Assembly: GCA_948567375.1 (NCBI GenBank)
Contig: OX419762.1
Coordinates: 32,876,608 to 32,940,607 of the forward strand
DNA from: Lunularia cruciata
Taxonomy: Eukaryota > Streptophyta > Marchantiopsida > Lunulariales > Lunulariaceae
Reading direction: 5' to 3'
DNA: 64,000 nucleotides
Positions 1-12,700 of this stretch are shown piece by piece. Position numbers and translations under genes: made by a program. The notes under the pieces were generated by a model. That model was given only the letters and a program-made list of their open reading frames with translations. It searched no databases and was not told where the DNA came from. Position 1 is the stretch's first letter; each line of letters begins with the position of its first letter.

Positions 1-1779
1 ATGCACCAGAAGTATCAAGTCTATTGCCTTGAGTGCACTCTCTCATCTGCTTGGTTACACCATAAGTCCAATAAGCAATACCACTACTCATTGGCTAATG
101 TTGACCTAAAAATGAAGGTAAGGGTCTAGCTACACTAGGCCCTCCACTCGCTCCATAGAATCTAGGCTGTCTATCCTATCCTCAAAAATCAACATGGCTT
201 GATGCACTTTGTTGCACTCTGGAAGAAGTAACACCTATGGATGAGGTCTTTCTACCAAATCCAAATGTCACCACTCTCTCTTCCACTATGTTGAGCTCAA
301 TACACTTAGCCAAACCAAAGACCACTACCAAAGTAGGAAAAGTAGCCTATAACAATGTAGCATCACGAACCCTACATTGCAACTCCTTATCTAGTATCCC
401 ATACCAAAATTGGATTGTGTAGGCCTAGGTAACTCGTTGAGTAAAATTGATCGACCGTCTCATGCAAGTGTATGCCTCACATATGCTCTCTCTAGCCTTC
501 CATTGGAACTCCTACAAGCTCCTTAGCTTGTTTGTCTGCACTCCTTGGTAGTTTGACCTGTAACACACATTTGTGCATGCGTGTGGTATTGTGATATTTA
601 GCTTGGTATTACAAGTACTTGAGAGATATTATTTATATAGAGATAAAGGATGGTTCTACATTAGTCATGATTAGCTAAAGTTAGTCATAGCTAAGATAGA
701 GGAGACCTTACTTTAGAGGAAGTAGAAAAGATAAGCACCACTATTTTGGATTCTAATGTGTTGACTTGGTATTATTCCTAGGTGTTTGACTTTGAGGAAA
801 CAATTGAGAACTCTTGGACCCGCAAGCCTTTTTGTTTTGGATTCTTCTATAGTCCAAGGATAGCCTATGTGAAGGAATCCTTGATTTAGTGGTTGGGTCA
901 AGATAAGATTACATACTTGTGGAATATGCCTATGTGGATGGATATTCCTTTATACTTTTTGACTTTACTTGAATTTTAGCCTAGTAACTTGAGTTACTCC
1001 AATAATTAGTAACTTTGGTGCATAACTATTTCACAAGTACATAAACAAGTGTGAGGAAGTATTCATCATCCTTTCATTTGCAACTATCTCTCTCATTGAG
1101 TTCTCTAGTGAGCAATATCTTGAGTCTTGGAGTGTTAGCCTTGGAGGAGTATGATGGAGTTGGGGTTCCTTGCCTTCTTAGTCCATTGTGCGCTACCATA
1201 ATAGTAATCAGAGGTTCATCCTAAGTGAGAGACATGCCGGCTCATAGACCTCAAACACTAGAAGGACTCCATCAATGGTTAAACCCTAGTACTCACCACC
1301 TCTTGTAGTGATACCTCCACCCGTAGTAGCACAATCTCCAAGAGATCCACCAATGCTACTAGAGTTTAGAACTTGTCAATATGCCAATCTACACCTAGAA
1401 TCCAAGCTTGAAATGATGGAGATATAATTTAGAGACCAATATTGTCTCCATAGCTCAATCTCTTCCAATTGAGCTCTCTTGAACTCATGGTAGTCGTCCA
1501 TCGACGGACCCTCTAAGTGCTGAAAGAACCCTCTTATGCCATGAAGGGTGTAAACAAAGTTGGGTTCTACATTTGCTACATATCACACCAATTATTGAAC
1601 TCCTAGATGAAGTCATCCAATTTAGTGGTACCCACTGTACCAGAGTAACAACTAGGGCCTTTGGAGGCCCCATAAATCTTGTCCATATCCCACAACAATA
1701 ATGCGGATGCATCAAGTGCACTCTCATTTGAATCAACTCCTATATCAAACTCCAACTCAGAGTCAATCTCCCCTCTCAT
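1..1779 (-). pseudogene. gag remnant of gypsy copy A
   Basis: Capsid (gag) coding region reading leftwards from a likely ATG at 1779, which aligns with the ATG at 33685 in copy B. It is broken by multiple stops and interrupted at 559-1246 by a solo LTR. The zinc-knuckle part of gag would lie left of the window. Function is inferred only from alignment to copy B, whose downstream part has two CCHC knuckles. No coding capacity remains. Confidence 0.75.
559..1246 (+). repeat. Solo LTR of element-C family with 4-bp target duplication
   Basis: A 688-bp LTR starting TGTAACACAC and ending GCCGGCTCATA. It is a diverged copy of the two ~690-bp LTRs of element C (35955-36643 and 42923-43612), in the opposite orientation. 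GACC is present directly before (555-558) and after (1247-1250). The paralogous stretch of copy B at about 34250-34280 lacks the insertion and has one copy of this site, so the empty allele is visible within the same window. No internal sequence remains, as expected after LTR-LTR recombination. Confidence 0.9.
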
Positions 1780-2596
1780 TGGGACTTGAGATACATGTTG
1801 ATATCAAGCGCCACTTTGAAAAAACACACTACATAATGCAATGCTATCTCTTTCAAAATCCCCAAAGAACTTTGTCGTGACAAAGTAATCAAAAACTGCA
1901 AACCACAATCATAACCACCACAAGTACCCCACCAAGTGCCAACACCATCAACCAAACATCACCCACTAATGTAGCTCTAACTATGAGAACTACAATAGGA
2001 GAAAATGCAACCTATAACTTGCCATCACAACACACACTCTCACGGTCTATAGATCATCACTTCTTGCCTCATCGAAGAGAAAGACAAGTTGTTTGACTAG
2101 TCATCACTCTAGCTTCACTACCAAGAGTACACCAAAGCACCAATGCTCTAAAGTCAAGGCACCTTACATAAACATGGTGCATAAACAAGAAGCATAGAAT
2201 GGAAGGGGGTCCAATCATAAGAAAACTAAACAAAAACCCACCCATCTCATAAATCAACACCAGATTTATTCTACCACGCTTTGGCATTTGACATAATAGG
2301 AGTTATCTATCTCCTTCATAAGCTATGAGGATCACCAAGAATGAGAAGAAACTTTCTCTTGCCAACATCTAACATAAATCCTCCACAAAATCTGACATAA
2401 ATCCCTAGAGTTGGCTGACCACCAAATTCTCTACTAAATCTTCACTTGAGCTAAATTGGATGGACGGCCAGTGCTTCCGCACATGATCACTCTCAAGGAA
2501 ATTTGAACTACAATCAAAGTACTATGATCCACCGGGCTTGGAGATACCACCAACACTCTTAGTTCATGCATTTGATTGCCCCATGACTCTCTTTGA

Positions 2597-3039
2597 TGTA
2601 ATCAGTTTGTTCACACAACTCAAATCACACTCAATCAGATCAATACTTGATCTATCACTCAATAATCTGCCAATAACTGGGCACTGATTACAATCAAGCC
2701 ACATCCACTCTAGCTAAGAGACTCTAGGTGACGTTCACCGGCTTTCTATCCACTCTAGCTAGGAACTTGAAGGCTCAACATAAGAGAAGTGAGCTCTTTG
2801 GAGTTGCACTTCTAGGGTATACCTCTGATTTTGACCTGGACCTCCAACCCTAATAGTCTTGTTGACAGCACACCCGACGGTGCAAGTGATGGTGGGTCCT
2901 ACCATGTAATTAGTACCCTGAACACAAAATATGACCGTCAACAAGTAGTCTATGAGTAATTGCCAAAATACTCATGACTACCAACACTACTACTCCAAAG
3001 TCCAAGCAATCTAGGTATGATGCTACAAATGACATGACA
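2597..3039 (-). repeat. 5' LTR of gypsy copy A
   Basis: Minus-strand LTR that starts TGTCATGTCATTTGTAG at 3039 and ends CTGATTACA at 2597. The same start (TGTCA) and end (CTGATTACA) occur in the 5' LTR of copy B, and these two copies define the boundaries. The sequence just inside the LTR (TCAAAGAG) resembles the second half of the common initiator-Met primer site TATCAGAGC, but the match is weak. Confidence 0.85.
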
Positions 3040-4090
3040 TTACTCCCAAGTATATATGGCATAGACTTTACCAAGACATTTTCTTCAATAGTGTAAATCA
3101 CATTTGTTCAAATTCTATTTGCATTGGTGTACTTTGAGATTGAAATCTAGAAGTACATCAGATGGATGTGAGTGCCTTTCTCAATGGTTACATGGATGAG
3201 GAAATCTATATGAAACTCCTTGATAGGTTGCATACCTCCACTGATAAACCACTAGTTTGCAGGTTGAACAAATCCTTGTGTGGTCTAAAACAATTCTTCT
3301 AAGGAGGATCAGAGGATTGATACATACTTGCTTCAGATTGGTTTCAACCAAACAAATATAGATCATAATATCTACATCTATCATGGAACTGATGCAAGTT
3401 TATATTTAGCACTCTACATAGTCAATTGCATACTTGAGAGTGCATTTATAGAGCTTATCATGTTTTTAAAACAACAGTTATGTTTTGCATTTGAGATGGT
3501 AGATTTAGAAGAAGTTCATCAATGTTTGGAATGCAAGTGTATAATGATAGACAACAAGGATGAAGATGGGTGACTCAAGCAAATCAACTATAAGAGAAAC
3601 TTAACAAGTTTAACATGTCTCACTATAAACCAATAGATACACCCTCAGATCCAAGACTAAAACTATCAAAGTTACAATGTCCAAAGACAGAGGCAAAGAA
3701 AACATAAATGGAATCTATGCCTTTCAAGCAGCGGTTGGAAGCCTAATGTGTGTAATGATATGTACTTGCCCAAACATATCCTATGATGTGAGCATAGTTT
3801 CTTAGTTTATGTCTAATCCAAGAATCATTCATTGGAAAGTTGTAAGCAGGATTTTTTGCCACTTACAAGGTAGCCAAGATATTGGACTCAAATACATCCA
3901 AACAGAAGACACACATGAGCTACATGGGTTTTTTGATGCAGATTGGGCTAAATGCCATGACATCAAACAATCTACTTTGGGCTTATGTCCAAATGTTTAG
4001 TGACATTGTCAATTGGAAAATCCAAGCAGCAAAAATCTATGGCTCTGTCCACTACAAAAGTAGACACCAGTTTGTATATTAGAACCTCAT
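3040..4090 (+). pseudogene. Ty1/copia pol remnant (RT-RNase H)
   Basis: Conceptual translation in shifting frames shows Ty1/copia reverse transcriptase and RNase H signatures in the correct order: an YGIDF..TF block near 3055-3085, a QMDV..AFLNGY.DEEIYM block near 3160-3215, CRLNKSLCGLKQ near 3260-3290, and the RNase H piece GFFDADWAKCHD..QSTLG near 3925-3985 followed by VNWKIQAAK. Frameshifts and stops occur throughout. The 5' part is cut off exactly where the LTR of gypsy copy A begins, so this is the older host of that insertion. No copia LTRs were recognised. Confidence 0.8.
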
Positions 4091-4953
4091 CGCAAATCCT
4101 GTGGCAAATCCTATATTGAGCATCATGACCTCCACCTATTCTCCAGTTCTGTTCTTTCCCACTCTTGGTGTCACCCTTGTTTCCCAAAAGCAGGACCAAA
4201 GTTTAGCAAATACAAAGGCTATTTTTGTAAATATTGAATTGTTCAAATTAAATCTAGAATATTACTACTTGTTGAATGTATTTTTGACATTTCCCTTGGT
4301 ATCTGTTGCTCCACCAGAACCACTCGTTAATATTATTTGCATGAGAGCAATAATACCTGTGAGAATGATCATTCTAAATGATAATTCTTTAGATGGTCCA
4401 GTGATACATAGAGTGGCCTAGCTTTAATATTCTAGACAAAATAAAAAATATATATAGTGGCTATATTATTAGTACTTTATTCTCGTCCCTTTTGTTATTG
4501 CAAATGGTTCATCGATTGTTGATCACCGTGTCAAAACCGTCTGATCCGCACGCGCAGGTTAGACAGGTCTGACTGTCTTGTTTCGATGAACCCGCCTCTC
4601 GGAGGCTGGATTCCGGAATGGAGGAAGGATTCCTGGAATCTAAACATGAGAGGACTTGTGTCGGCTCAGCGATTCCACATGCTGAGGATACGAGCCCTTT
4701 TGCTTTTCTGACTCGCTTTTCGTTTCCTCACTTTGTTTTCCATTGAAGGTGTCGGGGTATTACTGTACGGTACAAGGATGCTACTGTACGGTACTAGGAT
4801 GCGAGTACCTGGAGTGGAGATCACTTCGATAGGGCAGTTCCGTAGCTATAATTTTACCATCAAGGTGTCGAGGTATCTTAGGATGCATGAAAATGGAGAT
4901 CTCTTGCGCTTTCCTGTTGGGTATTGATTCCCTCGATGTCAATGTGTTTTATG
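4091..4953. other. No gene recognised; short 21-bp tandem duplication
   Basis: Intergenic. The copia 3' end may extend some way into it. The only structure seen is a 21-bp direct duplication at 4761-4781 and 4782-4802, built on TACTGTACGGTAC, with one mismatch. The open frame at 4101-4421 has no recognisable domain. Confidence 0.6.
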
Positions 4954-4971
4954 CCTTTCATGGTATGAAAT

Positions 4972-7900
4972 GAAGAAGAAGGCGACCGCGTAGAAAAAAT
5001 GAAGGATAGGAAGACCCCATCAAGCCGTACAAGGGAGAGAAAAAAAGGTAACATGGGGCTAAGCCCCAATAGAGTCTGTATGAGAAATCTGCCCTACCGC
5101 ACCTAAGATATCCGAGCTATGCAAGTCGTACGGTCTACACACAACTGGAGCATCCGAAGAAACATCACCTAATGTGATTGCTCTCCTATGGTTTGCACCA
5201 ACCACTGCCCTTTGTAGAGCAATGGACACACGCTGTCTAAAGTAAGCTACAAAGTATGAGAGTGAGAGTGGTACCCCTTGACGCCTAACATGATAAGCTC
5301 TCGTGCATTCCCTGACAAATGTGTCAAATGTCGTGTCCATCGCTCCATATAACTCCAAGGCTAGAGGAACAAAGAGGTGACCTCGCTGCATGCCCTTATA
5401 CTTGGAGACCTTGCGACCTGCTGCTGCACTCGCCGCCCATCTAGGGGGATGGGTAATCACTCCCTCCGAAACTGTATCCCGCGTAGGGTCCGTGACCACA
5501 ACATCTGCTACTGTCACCTGATCATCTCGGACCAAGTAAAAGTCTGCCCTGACACGTGTTGTCTGCAACGCATACGAACGCTCCTTCCAAGCTAAGTATC
5601 CACTCTCTTGTGCCATAGCAAACACTATGTCTCTAATGGCATCATGTGTAGCTATCTTCTGTCCTCCAAAAGGACACCATGTCATGTCGACCGCCGCTGC
5701 ATCTAGTGTGGAACCACACTCACAAGTGAGTAGTGAAGATGCAGATGGGTGGACCAAACCTAGGCGAAACCTCATCGCTGTAGAGAAAGTAGCTGGTGCG
5801 AGTCGAAAAGCCCTAATGCATGGTCGAGCTAGGATCCACGAGCCTGCACCCTTGCCGGAGCAAGAGCGTAGACGTGCTCTAATAGCCTGAGAAATGGACT
5901 AGTCAACTAAGAGAGAATGTAGTGTATGCTCACACTGTCGCTCCATCAAGGAAGATTGTAGACCTCTAGTCCAATCTGACAATAGTGAAGCAAACAATGG
6001 AAAACCCTCTCGTGCTCATGGGGCTAGACTATCTCTCGTCTGTCGCAATAACACCTGGAGAGAAAAAGGTCCTCCCTCCACCTCTGTCACATAAGTCTCC
6101 AAAACCGGCCTATCAGCAACCACAAAACGAGAGGCAAGTAGGGGTGCCAAGAGAGCCCAACTACCCAAAAATGCTATAGGTGCCATCTCCTCCATAGAAA
6201 GCAAGCCAACCCCACCACATGAGATTGGTAGAGCCGTCTGTCTACGTGCCAAATCCCCTATCACACACTCAAAAGTCCCTGGTCCAATAATATCACCAAA
6301 GACTCCCATAATCCTCCTATCAAATGCTCTCAAACGTGATAGGAAGGACGGTGAGGGGGGAACTCTACAGATGAGGTAGGATGGTCGACGAGCAATACTG
6401 GAAGAGAGTATACCAAATGCCACCTGCGGATCTCCTAGTAATAGAAGGTCATCCACATGGAGAACATCCTCTACAAGGGCAGCGTCCAAGAAGCGTGTGA
6501 CAAAATCCTTGGATCTTACTGGCACTCCAAGAACACGAAGTCCATCTGTGGATGTGATACACCCCTCTGGAAGCTCAAGGTGGGGAGGGATACCTAAAGG
6601 GGACCATGCCCTACACTTTGACACCTTGACTCTCAAGCCTACTAGATGTAGCTCGGTAGTCAAGTAGTCAAAGGCCTGCCTAATCTGATCTACAGGGCCT
6701 ACGATGTGTGTATCATCTGCCAAGGAGGGAAATACACAACCTGGCATGGCCAAAGTAGTAGATAGGAGAGCTCTAAAGTGAGCCATGGCAAATAAGGGCC
6801 CCCCCAAAGGATTTCCCTGTCGTGTACCAACAGCTGACTCCAAGACGGTGACTCACTCCTGTGAACTACCATGCTGGTAGTAAAGGGAAGCAGGAGAGCC
6901 ATAAAAAGACCGCACAAAAGGAATGAGACTCGCCAAGGATCCACCAGCCTCCCTAAGCTCTCTAAAGATGGATGCACGTGAGATGCTATTAAAAGCGTTC
7001 TCAACATCCACTTGTAGGACGACCCACTCCGGATAGATATCTAAGAGGGCTCTAATGCCTAGAGATATAGCCTCACATCCTCCAGGTGTAGCTACTCCAA
7101 ACTGATGTGGACTAAGGTGCTGTCGAAAGTGAGAACGATGCTGAAGGACAATGGTACGGCTGACCAAATGCAAAAAGATCTCTTCAATAGCAATCGGTTT
7201 AATGCCTCACGTGTCCTTCTCAATCGCGAGAAGTCGACTAGCACCTAAGACCCGACTAACAAACATAGGAATGTCTCTTCTCGCTACTGCTACAGCCACC
7301 TGAAACAACTTGGTAAAACCACTAGAAGGATCATCTGCCTGGAAGCAATCTCTAAGGTGCTCATAAACCATCCTTGACAAGCCTCCTGAGGAAAGGCGAG
7401 GGGTAGTGCACAATGCTTGTGCAAATAGCGACCTATCAAGACATAAAGGCTGCTCAGGCAGATAATCTAAGACCTCTAGTGGTAGTCCCTCTAATGCTAT
7501 AGGATGCAATGAGCATAGGGAAGAGATGGTCTCATCAGTAGGACTCGCTATAGACAAAGGGTATAGTGCTTGTGCTGCTCTACTAAACTCTCCCGCCTGA
7601 CCCAATGTCCTACATCGTCGTAATCGAGTGGAATCTGTGGTATCCTATGGCAATGCATGTCTCCTAAATCGTGTAGCCCTAACAGACTCCTCCTGAAGTG
7701 CTGCACAATCTCCCGCTTGGAATCGACAAAATCTAGCCGCCACCTCTCTATGCCCCGCGCGTCCCCCTCTAGCATAACGAAGACACCATCGAGGGAGTAG
7801 GAGGAATAGGAACCATGCTAACTTGTCCAGGGATCACGTGCCAAACGATCCAGTGGTAGGCAAAAAGCTTGTCTAGCCTCATCATGGAGTGTGCGGGGCA

Positions 7901-8744
7901 GCTTATGGAATAGACGTGGACATGGAAAACTAGTCTCAAATAACCCCAAAATGCAACTCGCTTGAGAAGCTAACCACTCTCACGACTCGATCGGTATCCC
8001 TGGAGCGATCAACGAAGGTATAAAAGAAGTGTGTGTAATCCCAAGTGTCATTGCAGTCGATGTGGTTGCTCGTCTCACGTGAGCATCCCAAGTGGTCCAA
8101 TCATAGTCCTTGTGCATCCTTCCCACATGGGTCTTTACCCCTTGCGAGGTAAAGTGTCGGTGACACACCAGGCATGGTGTATCCCGACCCGCTCTAGGCG
8201 ATCCCACATGGGAAGGTGTAGCCATGGCTAGCACAAGAATAATGATAGTAACACATGATACTCCTCTCCATATCTCCCCATATCTGCAAAACCACAACCC
8301 CTCACATCTCAACTCACATAAAAGACAATCTCTCCAAACCCTAAAATCTATAAACTCTTATAACTTTTAATTTACATCTCCAAAATTTTCAAATTAAATT
8401 CACATAGAACTTAGTCATGAAAACCAAGAGATTAGAAATGAAAATTTCCAACCCATCACTCTCAATGTATAATGATCACTCTCAACCCTAAAAAAGCTAA
8501 AAATCTTTGTAACTTTCTACTCCATTCTCCATAGTCTTCAATCTAGGTACCAATGGAACCAAAATTGAAAAACGAAGAGAATTGACTATTCACTCGATTG
8601 CTACATGCTAGAGACCACTCAAGAATTATCAAAATTGTCTCACGTCTCTCCCTCTCTTCTCCCGTCTCCACACTCTCCCGCAGCTCCTCCCGCGCCCCCG
8701 TGCCTCCTCTGCTTACTCGATGCTTCAATCAAGGGGCTTCATAC
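4972..8744 (-). mobile_element. R2-superclade non-LTR retrotransposon, copy 1, near full length
   Basis: A ~3.8-kb minus-strand element: 5' UTR (8744-8226), a single ORF encoding C2H2 finger, reverse transcriptase and C-terminal restriction-like endonuclease (8225-5059), and a ~90-bp 3' UTR. It is flanked by an 18-bp direct repeat with one mismatch (4954-4971 and 8745-8762; CCTTTCANGGTATGAAAT), a target-site duplication as left by target-primed reverse transcription. The 5' UTR carries a telo-box AAACCCTAA at 8336-8344 that is shared with copy 3. There is no poly(A) tail; the 3' end is the conserved block around GAAGACCCCATCAAG. Confidence 0.9.
5059..8225 (-). pseudogene. C2H2-RT-REL polyprotein of non-LTR copy 1
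   Basis: The likely ATG at 8225 is shared with copy 3. Domains in order: a C2H2 finger (8174-8112; C-x2-C-x11-H-x4-H); reverse transcriptase with motif A DVENAFNSIS (Asp codon near 7008), motif B TRQGNPLGGPLFA (from about 6825) and catalytic LADD (near 6717); a thumb-like block GGVGLLSMEEM; then a region CECG...C...ATHD giving a C-x-C..C..H cluster, and a PD-(D/E)XK-like core with RADFYLV and DVVVTDP (about 5700-5470). RT and endonuclease lie in one frame with about four stops (TGA or TAG); the N-terminal part needs one frameshift near 7600. This order is that of R2/NeSL/HERO-type elements, which nick target DNA with the REL domain. Inactive as it stands. Confidence 0.85.
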
Positions 8745-8762
8745 CCTTTCAGGGTATGAAAT

Positions 8763-9775
8763 TGGATTGTATCTTCCACACGTACTCCAGGGATTTACAC
8801 AGCCGTTGTACTTTCTGGTGTTCCTACTCAATACATAGAAGCTAGTTCAGGTGAAGGGGCGTTTCTCTGCCCTTGCAGGTTGCCGTAACTTTCTCCCCTT
8901 TTCTGATCCTCGTACCAGAGAATGTTGGATTCATACCACGTGGCAGTAGAACTTCCATGTCAGACTAGTTATCCCTACTGATTCCTTTTGATTATTCACT
9001 AATCATCCATTAGCATAAATAATTGCAATAAATCTGAAGCTTAAAGCAAAGCAACTCCACTTGTCAAATGAAGATATCAACGACATTTCTCGGAACCATG
9101 ATTCTGCATGACTACATGGTATCCAAGAGTCATTTACAAAGTGAGATGTTGGTTCCAATCATGATAATAGAGAAATAAGTTAATTGCTTCCTGCACTATA
9201 AGGTGTTCTTCACTGGTGGAACTCTTTACATAATATCCAATTCTCACCCATATATTGGAATTTGAGAAGATCTGACGTTGATGTCCATAAGTAGGGAGAA
9301 AAAGAGTATAGTCTTCTGGAATTACTTGAGTTTCACCTAGTTTTGAGTTTCATTTGTTTTAGTTCTTCTGCAAACTCGGTGCTATACGGGTATCGAGAAT
9401 TCCCCACGTCTGCCAAGACAAATAACTGAACCTCCCGACAGTCTAAATTCTTCATGCGAAAATTTCTAGTGATTGTACTATAAAGCCAAAATCCAACATC
9501 AAGGATGTCCGTGAGGTTGGAGCCCTATACACACTTGACGAAGCTTCAAATCAGCTTCGCTTTGCATCCACACTGCGATAGGGTGTATAGGGTGTGTAGG
9601 GCTCCAGCCTCATTGACGTCCTTGATGTTCCATGATGTTGGATTTTGGCTTGGGGCTTTGTTCCAGTTTACCATATATGTTTTTCTCCTTGTAGGGCTTC
9701 ATGCAATCTTCCCATCCTTCTTGTTAATCTTACACAGTTCCCTTTCATGTGATTTTGGTTTTATTGGATCACTCA
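8763..9775. other. No gene; contains a long imperfect foldback (9483-9651)
   Basis: Intergenic stretch between non-LTR copies 1 and 2. I recognise no coding region. The foldback is listed separately. Confidence 0.6.
9483..9651. repeat. Imperfect inverted repeat / hairpin
   Basis: The left arm 9483-9534 (begins AAGCCAAAATCCAACATC, ends CTATACACAC) is complementary to the right arm 9592-9651 (begins GTGTGTAGGGCTCC, ends GGATTTTGGCTT), apart from a few mismatches and a short extra segment in the right arm. The ~57-nt spacer holds a second small stem (GAAGC/GCTTC). It could be a foldback transposon remnant or a transcribed hairpin. Confidence 0.75.
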
Positions 9776-9785
9776 AAACTCCAAA

Positions 9786-12700
9786 GTACAAGGACTATGA
9801 TTGGACCACTTGGGATGTTCATGTGAGGTGAGTCACCATATTGACAGTTGTGATACAATTATGCATGTTTCATCTATCCCTTCATTGACCATCCCCAAGC
9901 ATACCGATAGAGTTGTGTGAGTGGTTAGCATCTCAAGGAGTTGTATTTTAGAGTTATTTGAGACTAGTTTTCCATATCCATATTTATTCTATAGGCTACC
10001 CAAACATTCCATGACATGCTTTTTGCCTACCACTTGATCATTTGGCATGTGACCCCTTGGACAAGTTAGCATGGTTCTTATTCCTCTTACCTCCTCGATG
10101 GTGCTTTCATTATGCTAGAAGGGAGGTGCAGGGCATAAAGAGGTGGCTACTAAGATTTCATCGTGCCTTCATTATGCTAGAGGGGACATGGAGGGCATAA
10201 AGAGGTGGCTCCTAAGGTTTCACCAATTCCGAGTGGGAGATTTTGCTACCCTACAGGAAGAGTCGGTTAGGGCTACATGTTTTAGGAGATAAATTTTACC
10301 ACAAGATACCACAGAGTCCACTCGATTACGATGGTATAGTACATTGAGTTAGGTTAGAGAGTTTAGTATAGCAGCACGAGTGCTACACTCTTTGTCTATG
10401 GCTAGTCCCACTTATGAGACTATCTCTTCCCTATGCTGACTACATCCTATGGCAAGAGAGGGAGTACAATTAGAGGTCTCATATTATTAGACTGAGCAAC
10501 TTTTATAGCTTGACAGGTCACTTTTTGCACAAGCATTGTGCACTACTCCTTGCCTCTCCTCATGAGGCTTGTTAGGAATTGGTATATGAACATCTTAGAG
10601 ATTTCTTTAGGCAGATGATCCTTCTAGTGGATTTACTAAGCTGTTTCAAGTGGCTACAACAATAGCAAGGGGATATACTTATGTCAGTTAGTCGGGTGTT
10701 AGGAGCTAGTTGACTTCTCAAGATGGAGAAGGGCATGGGGAGTATTAGACTAATTGCTAATGGAGAGATCTTTTTGCGCTTTGTTAGCCATACCATTGTC
10801 CTTCAATATTGATCTCACTTCCGAGTACACCTCAGTCCACATTGGTTTGGAATAGCTACACCTAGAGGTTGCAAGGCTATTTCACTATGCATCAAGGCAT
10901 TCCTAGATATCCTTCCATAGTGGGTTGTCCTACAAGTGGATGTTGAGAACACTGTTAATAGCATTTCTCAAGCATCCATCTTTAGAGAGCTAAGGGAGGC
11001 AAATGGATCCTTGGCAAGTCTCAAATCTCTTTGTGTGGTTGTTCTATGGCGCTCCTACTTCCCTTACTACCAACATGGGTATTCATATGAGGGAGTCACC
11101 ATCTTGGAGTCAATTGTCAGTACGGAATAAGGAGATCCTTTAGGGGAACTTTTGTTTGCCATGGCTCACTTTGGAGCTCTTTTATCTACTACTTTGACCA
11201 TGCTAGGTTGTGTATTTCCCTCCTTAGCAGAAGATACACACATTGTGGGCCTCATAGATCAGATTAGATAGGCCTTTGATCACTTGACTACCAAGTTGTG
11301 TCTTTTATGCTTGAGAGTCAAGGTGTCAAAGTGCATAGCATGGTCCCCTTCAAGTATCCCTTCCCACCTTGAGCTTCCAAAGGGGTATGTCACATCTACA
11401 TTGGAGTGCCAATAGGATCCAAAGATTTTGTCACATGCTTCTAGATGTTGTGCTTGTAGAGGATATTCTCCATGTGGATGACCTTCCTCTACTAGGAGAT
11501 CCACATGTGGCTTTTGGTATACTCTCTTCTAGTATTACACGTTGACCGACTTACCTTCTCCACATGGTTTCCCCTTCCTTGACTTTCCTATCACGTTTGA
11601 TAGGAGGATCATGGGAGTCTTTGGTGATATCATTGGACCAAGGACATTTGAATGTGTGATGGGGATTTGGCACTTAAACAAGCATCTCTACCTATCTTGT
11701 GCAAAGGAGTAGGCTTATTTTCTATAGAGGAGATGGCACCTATAACATTTTTGGGTAGTTGGGCTCTCTTTATAACCCTACTTTCCTCTTGTTTTGTAGT
11801 TGGTGATAGGCCAGTTTTGGAGACTTATGTGACCAAGGTGGAGGAGGGATCCTTTTCTCTCCATATGTTATTGTGGCAGATAAGAGATGGTTTATCTACA
11901 TAGGCATATGAGGACCTTCCATCCTTTGCTTCACTACCGTCAGCTTGGACTAGAGGTTTGCAATCTTCCTTGATGGAGTGACAATGTCAGCATATGCTAC
12001 ATTCTCTCTTAGTTAACTTGTCCATTCCTTGGGCCACTAGGGCACATCTTTGCTCTTGCTCTAGCAAGGGTGCAAGCTCTTGGGTCCTAGCTTGACCATG
12101 CATTAGGGCATTCCAACTCGCACCAAATAAGTTCTCTACAATAATGAAGTTCCACCTACATTTGGTCCACCACTCTGCATCTTTGTTACTTACTTGTGAG
12201 TGTGGTTCTACACTTATGCAGTAGCAATCCATATGATACGGTGCCTTATGGAGGACAAAGGATAGCTACCCATGATGTCATCAGGGATATAGTGTTTGTC
12301 ATGGCACAAGAGAGTGGATACCTTGCTTGGATGGAGCGTTCATATTCTTTGTAGACAACACGTGTCGGAGAAAAATTATACTTGGTCCAAGATGATGAGG
12401 TGATAGTGGCGGATGTTGTGGTTACAGACCCTACATGTGATGAAATTTTGGAGGGAGTGATTACTCATCCTCATGGATGGGCAGTAAGCAGTGATGCATC
12501 ATGCAAGATTTCCAAGTATAGGATATGCAATGAGGTCACTTTTTTTTTCCTCTAACCTTGGAGTTATATGGAGCAATGGACATGGTGTTTGACATATTTG
12601 TCAAGGAGTGCACAAGAGCTTATCATATTAGACGTGGGGAGTACGACTCTCACTGTCATACTTTGTAACATACTTTAGACAACGTGTGTCCATTGCTCTA

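Larger units (their letters stand above)
1..3039 (-). mobile_element. Ty3/gypsy LTR element copy A, partial and decayed
   Basis: Reads on the minus strand from a 5' LTR (2597-3039) through a leader to a gag remnant that runs off the left edge. It is recognised because its reverse complement follows the better preserved copy B (32202-34770) along its whole length: same LTR, same post-LTR leader, same gag. Numerous in-frame stops and small indels make it non-functional. A solo LTR of another family (559-1246) interrupts gag. Beyond its LTR at 3040 the sequence changes directly to Ty1/copia pol, so copy A appears to have inserted into an older copia element. Open frames on the plus strand here, such as at 237-422, are antisense shadows of gag. 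Confidence 0.85.

Noticed and set aside
237-422. 61-codon plus-strand open frame (and the similar minus-strand frame at 34377-34580)
   Set aside because: Both are antisense to gag in gypsy copies A and B; their similarity only reflects homology of the elements.
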